Source: Fen-671 sp963794745
GTDB taxonomy: Bacteria; Actinomycetota; Acidimicrobiia; Acidimicrobiales; Palsa-688
Direction of reading: 5' to 3'
Assembly: GCA_963794745.1 (NCBI GenBank)
Contig: CAWCEZ010000010.1
Location: 496,001 to 560,000, forward strand
DNA length: 64,000 nucleotides
Shown here: piece after piece, positions 53,395 to 62,315 of the stretch
Layout: the number at the start of each line of letters is the position of its first letter
Position numbering within the stretch: position 1 is the stretch's first letter
Program-made: the position numbers and the translations under genes
Notes under the pieces: generated by a model
The model's database searches: none
Told to the model about the DNA's origin: nothing
What the model saw: only the letters and a program-made list of their open reading frames with translations

Positions 53395-56300
53395 CGGGAG
53401 TGCCCCCGGGGAGCGTGCCGGCGAGGAGGTCGGACAGTTCGACCACGAGCTGGGAGGGCGGCCTCCACGAAAAGACGCCGCAGGCCCGCCCGTCGACGCT
53501 TGGCGCCCGGGCCCGGCCATCCCTCTCACGAAGAGGTAAAGGGCTCCCCCTAGGTGCTTTTCCGGGTGATATCCCGGCAAGCGCCAGCGAAGGTACCGGT
53601 GGAGCGCCACCATGTACAAGATGGCCTGGAGAGGGTAATGGGCGCGGCGCATCTCGGCCTCGAGGGCGGTCGGCCGGTAATGCCACGCCGTTAGGTCTTC
53701 CCCGTAAGGAGCGAGCCAATTGGTCTTGTAGTCCGCGACAAAATAGCGCTGCGCCCCGTCGCCTCCCAACCTGAAAACGAGGTCCAAGCTCCCAGTCAGG
53801 TACCCGCGCAGGTTGGCGACAAGCTCTGGGCCGTCCAGGGTGGACGGGTACCCCGCCAGAGGCGCTCCCGGTGGCAGGTGCCGGTCCATCACTCGCGCCA
53901 CTTCCGACAGCAGCACCTCGCCGGTAGGGTCATCTCCGCCTGCAACGGGGAGCTCGAAACCGAGCTCGTCGAGCCGGTCGGCGCGCGAGAGATCGCGAAG
54001 GCGGGCTCCGTCAGCCCAGCCATCGAGCGGTGTCAGTACAGCCGCTTCTAGACCCTCGGCTAGGAGCTCAGCGTCCAATGGGCCTCCCAGGTAGCCAGCC
54101 TGCTGGTCACGGACTGCACCCAGGAGCGCTGAACGCAGGTCGTCGGCCGAAAAGTCGGCATTTTCGAGGACGGCGTGCACGAACGTGCCGAACTCGGCCC
54201 CCGCGGGCGCTCTGGCGAGCACAGGGACGACCGAACGCAACCGCTCCTCCTCGGCGTCGCGGGCCGATGGCGCGATATCGCCGGCAATTGCGGCCAGGGG
54301 CTCGTCAGTGGTGCCCGGCGCTTCAGGTTCGCTACTGACGACGTCACCGCCGCTCTGATCGCTGCCGTCAAGGCCGCCGGCTTCGCCGCCGCGAGCGGTC
54401 CAGCCGGTGTGGGCAAGCGCAGTGATGCTCGTGTAGGAGCTGCGGCGCCATTCGAGGTCGAGGTGCCGGTCGAACGAAGCGGCGGAGAGGTCGGGCGGCA
54501 AGCCAGTGGAACTTCCCCGGCCGAGACGTGCCGGGACCACAGCCGAACAATGCTCGACACTTATCAGGCCCGGCGCGCGCGCGGCCAAACGACGCAGTTC
54601 CGCTTCTACTTCCTCGTCTTTCGGCTCGCTCGGCCGTCCGCTCGCCTTTACGTCCCCATTGGGCTCCCTCACAAGCAGCAGCCGTCCAAGCGCCGAATGC
54701 TGGCAGTCGCGCACGCCGGCCCACCAGATCACAGCTTGGTGCTTGGCCCTTGTTAGCGCCACGTAGAGATGGCGTAGATCCTCGCCGCGCCGTTCCACCT
54801 TGCAGGCGTTGTAGTGCATCTCGTAGGCCAAATCCCGGGTATCGCCGCCTACGTCCAACTTGCGCCGGTCCCCATCGGCCGGGTCATGGAAGACAACTGG
54901 CTCGCCAAGGCGGTCGCGGGAGCCTGCGTCCCACAGGTACGGGCAATAGACAATCGGGAACTCGAGGCCCTTGGCCCTGTGCACCGTCAGCACTTGCACT
55001 GCGGCGGCGTCGGAATCGAGCCGGCGGCTACGCTGCTCGGCTTCGGCGCCTTCGCTACTAACCTCGTCGGTCCGACGAGCGAGCCATGCGCGTAGCGCGG
55101 CGAGGCCAAGCTGGCCTTGACCCGCCTCGGCGTGCAAGAGCTCGGCAATATGGCCGAGATCGGTGAGCTGGCGCTCGCCGTCCACTACGCAAAGCAGCCG
55201 CGACGGCAGGCCTTCTGTTGCTGAAATGTGCGAAAACAGGGTTGCCACGCCGTTTTGCCGTAGCAGAGCTGACCAGTTGTGAAGCCGAAAATGCAGCTCT
55301 TCCCAAGTTTTCTCGTCTGATAATGCAAGTTCTTCGGCGGTCATCCCCACAAAAGGGGTCAAACCGGCCGCTGCGGCGAACGAGCGCGAGGTCGGCTGTT
55401 CGAGCGCGCTCAATAGCCTGAGCCAGTGATGGGCCGCGGGCGTCGAAAGGACGCTCTGCACCCCGGCTAGCACCACAGGGACGCCGACCGCGCGCAGCGA
55501 CGACTGCACGACGGTCGCCTGGCGGTTAGTGCGTACCAGGACCCCTATGTCTCCCGCCCCGACGGGCCGCCTTTCGCGCTCCGGGCCATGCCCACCGGTT
55601 ACCAGCAGCGCCCCAGACTCGAGCAGCCTCACCACGTCCGCAGCAAGGTCGTCAGCCACGAACCTCACGGCGGAGTCTTTTTGGATAAGTCCCCTGCCAA
55701 TGCGTTCGAGCCCGACCTCCCTGCGGGGCACGAAGCGGGCGCGAAGTGGCGCAGCGACCGGCGCGCCCTCCAAGCCTGGCTGCTGATGGGCTTGCGTGGC
55801 GTGTGCCGTCCTGTACTCGATGTCGCGATGGCCGAGGTGGAGCGGGTGGAACAGGGCGTCGTAAGCCGCCAGGAGAGCAGCGTCGGAGCGCCAGTTCTCT
55901 TCAAGTGTGAAGCGCTGCCCGGGCTCGGCATCCCTGGCCGCCTCGAGGTAGGCATAAACGTCAGCACCACGGAACGAATAAACGGCTTGCTTCGGGTCCC
56001 CGATCAGGACCAGGCGCGTTACGCCGTCAGCGAACGCCTTTTTGACCACCTTCCATTGGACAGAGTCGGTGTCCTGGAACTCGTCCACGAGCACGACCCG
56101 GTAACGCTCGCGCAGCCGGAGGCAAGCCATCTCTCCTCTTTTTTCGTCCGCTAGCGCCGCAAGGAGGCGGTCGAGGAGGCCGTCGTAGGTCAACAGGTTG
56201 GCGTCCAGCAGGCGCTCCTTTAGGTCCCTGCGCACGCCCTCCGCCAAACGCCTGCGAAGGCCCGAGGCACTGGAGTCCTGCATGTCCGCCTCAGGGTCAA

Positions 56301-56910
56301 GCGGCGTCCCGGGGTTGTCAACAGCTCGAAAGGCAAGGTCTAGGGCCTCCTTGCGCCGGAACGGCGGTACCGCAGACCTGAGGGCGTACCGGATGAACAG
56401 GTCGTCCACCACGTCCTCGACCAGGTCCGTCTGGTCCTCGAGGAGCGTGGCGCCGTCTGCCACCTCGCCCCAGACGCCGAGCGCCGCAAGGACCATATGG
56501 CAAAAGCCGTGCGTCGTCGTGATCGTTGCGGTATCGAAGCTGCCGAGGGCATCGCCCAACAACCGCCGTCGCTCAGACGTAGCCACCGGGCCGCCTTCGG
56601 CCAGGAGTTGCACGACGGCATCATCGATAGGGAGCGCGGCCCCCCCGTCGAGGTACCTCCCGAGGCTCGCTTCGGCCGACACGAGCCGCTCTCGCACCCG
56701 GTCTCTCAGCTCGCCTGTTGCCATCCGCGTGAAAGTGACAACCAGGATGTCCGACAGCGGGACGCCGTCGGCTACCAAGCGGGCCACTAAGGCTGCGACG
56801 GTGAAAGTCTTGCCGGTGCCGGCGCTGGCCTCGAGAATGGTGACACCAGGTCCAGGGAGCGGCCCGCAAACATCGAAATGCCTCGGTCCTGTTGCGGTTG
56901 GCGCGCTCAT
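53384..56910 (-). CDS. recB: exodeoxyribonuclease V beta subunit RecB, frameshifted near the 3' end
   Basis: UvrD-type helicase-nuclease. Visible are Walker A ILEASAGTGKTFTVAAL, VVTFTRMATGELRDRV, VLVDEFQDTDSVQWKVV, IGDPKQAVYSFRGADVYAYL, VLTVHRAKGLEFPIVYCPYLWD, and the C-terminal nuclease segment VADYKTNWLA with MRRAHYPLQAILYMVALHRYLR. Near 53506-53508 the frame is lost. Adding one G gives RGMAGPGAPSVDGRACGVFSWRPPSQLVVELSDLLAG, the normal RecB end, and a TGA at 53384, for 1175 residues. As written the frame runs on into RecD to make an 1802-residue product. Confidence 0.94.
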
Positions 56911-59900
56911 TGCCCTGGAAGGCTTTCATGCTCCAGCAAAGGGCCCCACAACCTCATCGCCAGGCGGCCGAACCTCGTCGGCTCGCCCATTGCCCAGCCC
57001 TGCCCCTCCTCGTCCGGCCGTGGGGGCCTCTGGACAACCTTCTCGAAAGGGAATTCTGGCCCCAGTACGGCGACGTGCTCGGGGTCGGCGTCCTCTCCCG
57101 GGAACTCGTCCCAGTTGGATGCCCATCGTCCTCTCGCCGCTTCACGCGGGCTCTGCACCTGGTTTGAGCCAGGGACGGCCGCCGCAGCCCAGGCGGCCGA
57201 GGACGCACAATAAATGGGGAGCGGTTCGCGCATGCCCCGCCGGTACAGGTCCACCAGCTCCTGGAGGCACTGAGTGGCCCGGGCCCTGATATCGCCTTCA
57301 CTCGAGCGCAGCGGGTTGAGCGTGCTCACGCTCGCTCGAGGCCTGGAGGTCATGCTCCCCTCGGCCTGGCCGATCGTGACCGCCGTCGGGAAGAGCTCGG
57401 GGTGCGCGGCGCTCAGGGCGAGGAACTGTGCCCAAGCCCTCAGGCGGTGCTTTGGCCGTAACTTCGAATAAGTGCAACGAAGGACCGTGCCCCCGTGCAC
57501 GCCGGGCACCGACCCGACCAGCGAGATGCCGTCAGGCAGGGCAATGTTCACCTCAATGGTCGCCGCTGGCGTCTGGGCGCTCGGCAAGGCCTCGAACGCC
57601 GCCACCAACGTCTCGACTACGGCGTCAACCTCGCCAAGCGCGGCGTCCCCGAGCGGTCCCGGCGGCAACAAGCCTCTTCCCCGCTCAGCGCAGAGCGCCC
57701 TCTCCGAGCTGGCCCCGGCCAACCTTGTCTCCAGTAACCGGTCCCCGAGCGCCCACCTCTCGAGGGGGTCAAGCTCGACTGGCAAGGCATCGCTGAGCTG
57801 CTCGGCGAAATCGGCAGCATAGAAGCCCAGGCGCTCTCGCAGGAACGCTTTCACGGGGTGCTCGAGGAACCGGACGAGCGATGCAAGTTGGACGGTCGTG
57901 CCTTCTATTTGAGGGAGCAGCTGCGGCAGGAAATCGGCGCGGGCGCGGCGGTCCGACGTCACGGCCCTTGCCCCGGCCAGTTCGGCCTCGTCGAAGCGCC
58001 ACGGGCCCGCGGCACCGAGACCGCCTGGCGTGAAATTAGTCGGGTCGAAAGCCTGGAGAGGGTGCTGGACGACGACCGCTTCGCGGGCGGGCCGCGACCC
58101 GTCGCCGAGGCGGACGGTCCTGTCGACAACGTCCAAGAGCTCGGATACGGGCACTGCAGGCGGGCGCCGTTGGTTGAGGTGTTGGTCGCGCCCCTCAAAG
58201 GTGATGACCAGGTGTTCAGTAGCTGCCAACAGGGCGTCGAGGAGGAGCTGGCGGTCCTCCCGTGGGAGGTCCCGGTCCCCGATATGCGGGCTCGCGATCA
58301 ATAGGTCGTCACCGTCCTGGTGGCCGGGACGGGGGAACTGGCCATCGTCGAGGCCCAGCAGGCACACCACTCGGTGGGGCACCGAGCGCATCGGGACCAA
58401 CGTGCAGATGGTCATGTCGCCAGTACGAAAATTGGCCCTTGTCGGGCGGCCCCTGAGGCGGTCCGCGAGAAGAGCACCCGCTTCGGGTAGGTCGAGCTCG
58501 ATCTTAGAAGCGGGCCCCGCTGCGAGCGCCTCCTCGGCCACGCCGTCGAGGGCGCGCCCTAGCTGTTCGGTCTGCCAAGCGTCAGCGGGCGCTGCCAAAG
58601 CCAGCCTGGCCGTCCCTTCCGCCAGCGCGTCCGCCCAGTGCCGGGCGGTCTGGGGCCCCTTCAACTGGCCGAGGGTTACCCTCAGCCGTTCGACGAGCTC
58701 CGCAAAACGCCCTGCCAGGTCGATCTCGCCACTTGATATATCGCCAAACGGGAGCGTGCCCCCGAACAGCCGCTCACCGTCCTCGCTCATGGCTACCCCC
58801 AACAAGAGGCGGTCGGTCCCGGCTCGCCATGTACCCACCTCCCCCGCGCGGCCCAGCTTCCACAAAGCACGGTGGTCCTGGTCGAGCCCCCAATGGGTCC
58901 CTGTGCCGGCGAGCCATCGTTCGACTTGGGAAAGCTCGTCGCCATCGAAGCCGAAGCGGCGGCTGACCGGCCCACGTGACGCAAAGTCGAGCACCTGCGC
59001 GGCAGTCACCTTGCTCCCCGCTAGCTCCAGCAGGTGAGCCGACACAGCGAGCAATGGGTTTGTCTGGCGGAGGGAGCGGTCAGCCAGGCGGGCCCGAAGC
59101 TCGGGGCCGCCCGCGAGGCTCGCAGCACCGAAGCTCGCTTGGACGAGTGGTGCGAAAAGCTCGATGTCGGGGCACATGATGATCACGTCGCGCGGTTCGA
59201 GGGTCGTGTCCGCCGCCAATAGGTGCAGCACGGCTTCCCGCACCACCTCCACCTGTCGTGCACGGCCATGGCAGGAATGAGCACGCAAGCTGTCGTCGCC
59301 TTCGGCGAGAAGGGGCCGCACGTCGCCGCCCACGCCTGCTGGCCCGGCCGGCCCGGGAGGCGCCCTGTCGGCTCGGATATCCGCCTGGACCAGGCCGAGC
59401 AACGTGGACGGCCGGTCCTCGACGGCCCGGTGCTCGCCGCCTGTCACACCCTGGGCCGCCAGCACGAGCTGCATCTCTCTTGCGTCTCGCCCCCAGGAGC
59501 GCAGCAACGGGTTGGACGGCAGGCGCACGGTGGTGTCTTGCGACCTGACCGGGCCGAGCGCCGGTGCGCCCGAAAGCTTTGCGGCCATTTTCTCCCAAAA
59601 GGCCCCCGAGGGATGAAGCAAGAACAGGTGCACGTCCCTGTGCGCCGATATCGCCTTCAGGACCCGGAGGTGGCTGGCTGGCAATCGGGTAAGACCGAAG
59701 ATCGAGACCCGGCTCGGGAGGTCGAGCAGGCCGGGGTCTTCCTCGATGAGGGCAGGGGCTGCCGCGAAACGCTCAGCCGGGCTCGGGTGCCCAAGCCTTT
59801 GGCGTAGGTGCCTCCAAAGCTCTGCCTGCCAGGCGATGTCAGCTGGCCGCGATGAGCCAGGGCCCTCGTCAGTGCCCTCCTTCCAAGCCAGGAGCATCTC

Positions 59901-60374
59901 TGGGCGGTGCACTGCGTAGCTGTCGAAGAGCTCGGCGATATGGCGGACCGCCGCGAAGCGTCGCGGGCCTTTACCTGGGACATCTGGGGAAGAAGCGCGC
60001 AGATGGGCAGCCAGCGGCCACATGAGCTCGTCGTCAAGGTGCTCGTCAACCAGTTCCAGCAGGGGCCATACCGCTCGCTCGGGGGCCCAGGGATCTCGGT
60101 CGTAGCGAGGCAGCCCGGCCCCGAAGGCTTCTCCCATTGCCGTGCCCACCAGGGCGCCCGGGAACGGGAAGTCGATGTTGGCGCATACGCCGTCGTCGTC
60201 GCCGTCGCCGGCCCCCAGGCGGTGTGAAAGGCGCTGGGACAACCAGCGCTCTACTCCCCTCGTAGGCACGGCGACGACCTCGCGGGCCATTGGGTCGGCC
60301 AAAGGCTCGAGGAGCAGGTCTCCGAGAGCGTCGACGAGGTGGTCCGACCGTTCAGACCGGTGCAGGTAAAGCAC
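56907..60374 (-). CDS. recC: exodeoxyribonuclease V gamma subunit RecC
   Basis: Chi-recognition and strand-splitting subunit with an inactive helicase/nuclease fold. The 1155-residue protein has LYLHRSERSDHLVDALGDLL, VVAVPTRGVERWLSQRLSHRLG, CANIDFPFPGALV, RHIAELFDSYAVHRPEMLLAW, VSIFGLTRLPASHLRVLKAIS, VHLFLLHPS, CTLVPMRSVPHRVVCLLGLDDGQFPR and a C-terminal LASLVRFLEHPVKAFLRERLG segment. The start is GTG 60374. It overlaps recB by four bases (ATGA). recC-recB-recD-glnD run as one tight unit. Confidence 0.95.
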   Translation of the reverse strand: MLYLHRSERSDHLVDALGDLLLEPLADPMAREVVAVPTRGVERWLSQRLSHRLGAGDGDDDGVCANIDFPFPGALVGTAMGEAFGAGLPRYDRDPWAPERAVWPLLELVDEHLDDELMWPLAAHLRASSPDVPGKGPRRFAAVRHIAELFDSYAVHRPEMLLAWKEGTDEGPGSSRPADIAWQAELWRHLRQRLGHPSPAERFAAAPALIEEDPGLLDLPSRVSIFGLTRLPASHLRVLKAISAHRDVHLFLLHPSGAFWEKMAAKLSGAPALGPVRSQDTTVRLPSNPLLRSWGRDAREMQLVLAAQGVTGGEHRAVEDRPSTLLGLVQADIRADRAPPGPAGPAGVGGDVRPLLAEGDDSLRAHSCHGRARQVEVVREAVLHLLAADTTLEPRDVIIMCPDIELFAPLVQASFGAASLAGGPELRARLADRSLRQTNPLLAVSAHLLELAGSKVTAAQVLDFASRGPVSRRFGFDGDELSQVERWLAGTGTHWGLDQDHRALWKLGRAGEVGTWRAGTDRLLLGVAMSEDGERLFGGTLPFGDISSGEIDLAGRFAELVERLRVTLGQLKGPQTARHWADALAEGTARLALAAPADAWQTEQLGRALDGVAEEALAAGPASKIELDLPEAGALLADRLRGRPTRANFRTGDMTICTLVPMRSVPHRVVCLLGLDDGQFPRPGHQDGDDLLIASPHIGDRDLPREDRQLLLDALLAATEHLVITFEGRDQHLNQRRPPAVPVSELLDVVDRTVRLGDGSRPAREAVVVQHPLQAFDPTNFTPGGLGAAGPWRFDEAELAGARAVTSDRRARADFLPQLLPQIEGTTVQLASLVRFLEHPVKAFLRERLGFYAADFAEQLSDALPVELDPLERWALGDRLLETRLAGASSERALCAERGRGLLPPGPLGDAALGEVDAVVETLVAAFEALPSAQTPAATIEVNIALPDGISLVGSVPGVHGGTVLRCTYSKLRPKHRLRAWAQFLALSAAHPELFPTAVTIGQAEGSMTSRPRASVSTLNPLRSSEGDIRARATQCLQELVDLYRRGMREPLPIYCASSAAWAAAAVPGSNQVQSPREAARGRWASNWDEFPGEDADPEHVAVLGPEFPFEKVVQRPPRPDEEGQGWAMGEPTRFGRLAMRLWGPLLEHESLPGQ

Positions 60375-60828
60375 ACGCCAAGGCTACGAGGCAGCTGGGA
60401 CGGTCGCGGGGCCAATGGAGCGAGGCTACGCCCCGTGCCCAGGCGGATTTCTCGGTCATTACATTTGCAGCTCGCGTCCGAGGATTTCTGTAGCCGTTTA
60501 TTCCGGAAGCGCTCGAGATATTTATTTGACGTTCTGCAACGTAATTCGGTCGGTGCATTAGCCCGGAAAATGTCCCTGCGCTATTAGGGCCGAAAGTCCC
60601 ATCGGGCAGTGACATGACCTTTAGGTCCTCTTTAGAGGTCAAGGTGTAAGAAATGGCTACAGAACCGCAGGTCAGAGGCCTCGTGTCTTGCCTTGCCGGT
60701 AATACAAAAACCCGTTCGATTGCTGCTTTCGAAGTGCCAAAACCAGAAATTCGGACGGCATCCGAAGGTTCCGCTCCGCCCATTCCGATGCTTTGTAATA
60801 GGCACCAACAAATTAGAGGAGCAGTGCA
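60375..60828 (+). other. AT-richer 454-base leader of a secreted-protein gene, with stacked hairpins
   Basis: No gene is assigned between divergent recC and the secreted protein. The stretch from about 60500 is clearly less GC-rich than its surroundings. It holds GGG-CCGAAAGT-CCC (60587-60600), the overlapping inverted repeats GACCTTTAGGTC (60616-60627) and CCTCTTTAGAGG (60627-60638), and a third AGGTC at 60636-60640, so GACCT can pair with either AGGTC copy. It ends with an AGAGGAG ribosome site at 60815. A small open frame at 60653-60880 overlaps the real start and looks spurious. Confidence 0.4.
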
Positions 60829-61515
60829 ATGGGTATTTTCGGAAAGAACCGTAAAAGCGGAAATTGGAAAGCACCGATAGCCCTCGGCCTTCTCCTTTGC
60901 ACCGGGGCGATGGCCCTGTCAGCCTCACCTGCTCAGGCGCAGGCTCATACCTCTGCCCTGGCCAACCCCGCCCTCAACGTGCCCCGTACCGCTGCCATGG
61001 ACCAGGCCTGTGCCCAGGGGACGGAGACGACCTGCCAATCGGCTATCGTCCGGGGCATCGACCAAGCTCGTGCCTCCGAAGGCGTCGGGCCCTTGGACCT
61101 GCCCTCTAACTATGACCACCTGAGCGTGGCCGCGCAGCTGTTGGTGCTCACGGACCTGGAAAGGGTCAGCCGGGGGCTCCCTGGCTTCACCGGGCTGTCC
61201 ATCCAGCTTGACCACCTTGCCGACAAAGGCGCTACCGCCAACGCCGACCCGAACGGGCCGGCTAACCGGACTTGGGGTTCCAACTGGGCCGGCGGCGAAG
61301 CCTCGGCTTTGATGGCCGACTATGACTGGATGTACAACGACGGCCTTGGGTCGCCGAACCTGGATTGCACTAGGGCCACGCCCAAGGGTTGCTGGGACCA
61401 CCGCTTGAATATCCTCAGCAATTACGGGCACCACCCCTCCATGGGGGCGGCATGGACAAAGGTTGGCGGCGTCACATCGCTCACCGAACTGCTCGCCTCG
61501 GCACCGCCCAAGTAA
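60829..61515 (+). CDS. secreted CAP/SCP-like domain protein
   Basis: A 228-residue exported protein. ATG 60829 follows AGAGGAGCAGTGCA. Residues 1-39 (KNRKSGNWKAPIALGLLLCTGAMALSASPAQAQA) are a signal peptide. The mature part has Cys in DQACAQGTETTCQSA and in DCTRATPKGCWDH, suggesting two disulfides. The helix AIVRGIDQARASEGVGPLDL, LSVAAQLLVLTDLERVSRG and GCWDHRLNILSNYG resemble the CAP (SCP-like) fold with its late GHRxNIL-type motif. Function in secretion or defence is unknown. It has a long structured leader. Confidence 0.72.
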   Translation: MGIFGKNRKSGNWKAPIALGLLLCTGAMALSASPAQAQAHTSALANPALNVPRTAAMDQACAQGTETTCQSAIVRGIDQARASEGVGPLDLPSNYDHLSVAAQLLVLTDLERVSRGLPGFTGLSIQLDHLADKGATANADPNGPANRTWGSNWAGGEASALMADYDWMYNDGLGSPNLDCTRATPKGCWDHRLNILSNYGHHPSMGAAWTKVGGVTSLTELLASAPPK

Positions 61516-61594
61516 AGCGGGCCCGAAAATACGCAAATTGTAGAAGGATTTTCGACCACCTTCATGAAGGCGGGGCCAAAAAGAGTTACCCAAT

Positions 61595-61611
61595 CCCTTC
61601 GCTAAAAAGGG
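61595..61611. terminator. hairpin between convergent secreted-protein gene and tRNA-Gly
   Basis: CCCTT-CGCTAAA-AAGGG forms a five-bp stem in the 106-base gap between the two convergent transcripts. In the tRNA direction a T-rich stretch follows within 25 bases. It could act as a weak terminator for both; stem strength is modest. Confidence 0.4.
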
Positions 61612-61621
61612 TCGCATTGAG

Positions 61622-61692
61622 AGCGAGCGACGGGAATCGAACCCGCGTTCTCAGCTTGGGAAGCTGATGTACTGCCTCTGTACGACGCTCGC
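61622..61692 (-). tRNA. tRNA-Gly(CCC)
   Basis: On the minus strand the 5' and 3' acceptor strands are GCGAGCG and CGCTCGC (seven pairs). The anticodon arm is TCAGC-TTCCCAA-GCTGA with anticodon CCC, and the T arm is CGCGG-GTTCGATT-CCCGT-type, matching GTTCGA. The D arm contains TAGTAC-like CAGAGGCAGTAC. The 3' CCA is not encoded and would be added after processing. Its length of 71 is normal for glycine tRNAs. Confidence 0.95.
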
Positions 61693-61785
61693 GTAACAAA
61701 CTACGTCCGGGCCACAATGTTAGCCGGGCCTTGGCCTCGGTGCGACCGGAGCCCAAAGCGAACCGATCCCCCGGCGACCACGTGC

Positions 61786-61933
61786 AGAGTAAAGTCACTT
61801 GGCCACTTGGCAAGTGCCGGGCGAACGTGTACTCTCTTTGCCGGAGCGGGAACCCGCCGCCTGCTCCGCAGAGCGGATCCGAGATCCGCCGCTCGATCTG
61901 CTCCGCCAATGGCGCCCTTCGGGGCGCCATTGG
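61786..61933. other. noncoding stretch of stacked hairpins, possible structured RNA
   Basis: Within the 620-base gap between tRNA-Gly and the phosphatase gene I see no credible protein. Four strong hairpins follow one another: AGAGTA (61786-61791) pairs TACTCT (61830-61835), enclosing CACTTG/CAAGTG (61796-61816); GCGGG-AA-CCCGC (61846-61857); GCGGATC-CGA-GATCCGC (61873-61889); and a 12-bp perfect stem CCAATGGCGCCC closed by a TTCG tetraloop (61906-61933). The last alone is a very stable RNA hairpin in the plus orientation. It may be an ncRNA, a terminator array or a processing element. Confidence 0.45.
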
Positions 61934-62315
61934 TGTCTTCGAGAACCGGTACCTTCGCAATTCCCGCGAGCACAAAATGGCACCGCCAATGAGCATGTAC
62001 TGCACCGGCGCGATAGTCGTCCGTGGCCGGCAGTTATCGATGCTCATCTTCTGCAGCTATTGTGACGCCCTCCGGCCGAGCCAATTAGGTAAAGACGAAG
62101 CCGCGGCTTGTTAATGCCGTGGCCGGGCCGTTGCCGTTAATCCCCCCCGGTGCCCCCGATCGGCCCTCGCTTCGACAGGTCGCGAGCCCTGCCGCCTTTG
62201 CGTCACCACTGCTAGTGGGAGTGCGCGTTGGCTATAGTCGAGAGGTCGGAAACCGTTTGGGGGGTGACTACGCACACCGTTGGCCAGACAGCGTCCTCCC
62301 ACATCGCCTCTAGCA

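Noticed and set aside
51502..56910. A giant RecB-RecD fusion helicase
   Set aside because: The junction is low-quality sequence in the wrong frame; one added G restores the normal RecB tail and stop.
60653..60880. Small 75-residue gene in the secreted-protein leader
   Set aside because: It overlaps the real start by 52 bases in another frame, has no recognisable domain, and lies over the hairpin-rich leader.
61586..62114. Open frames on both strands after tRNA-Gly
   Set aside because: One runs through the tRNA and the others through the hairpin array; none has credible composition or motifs.
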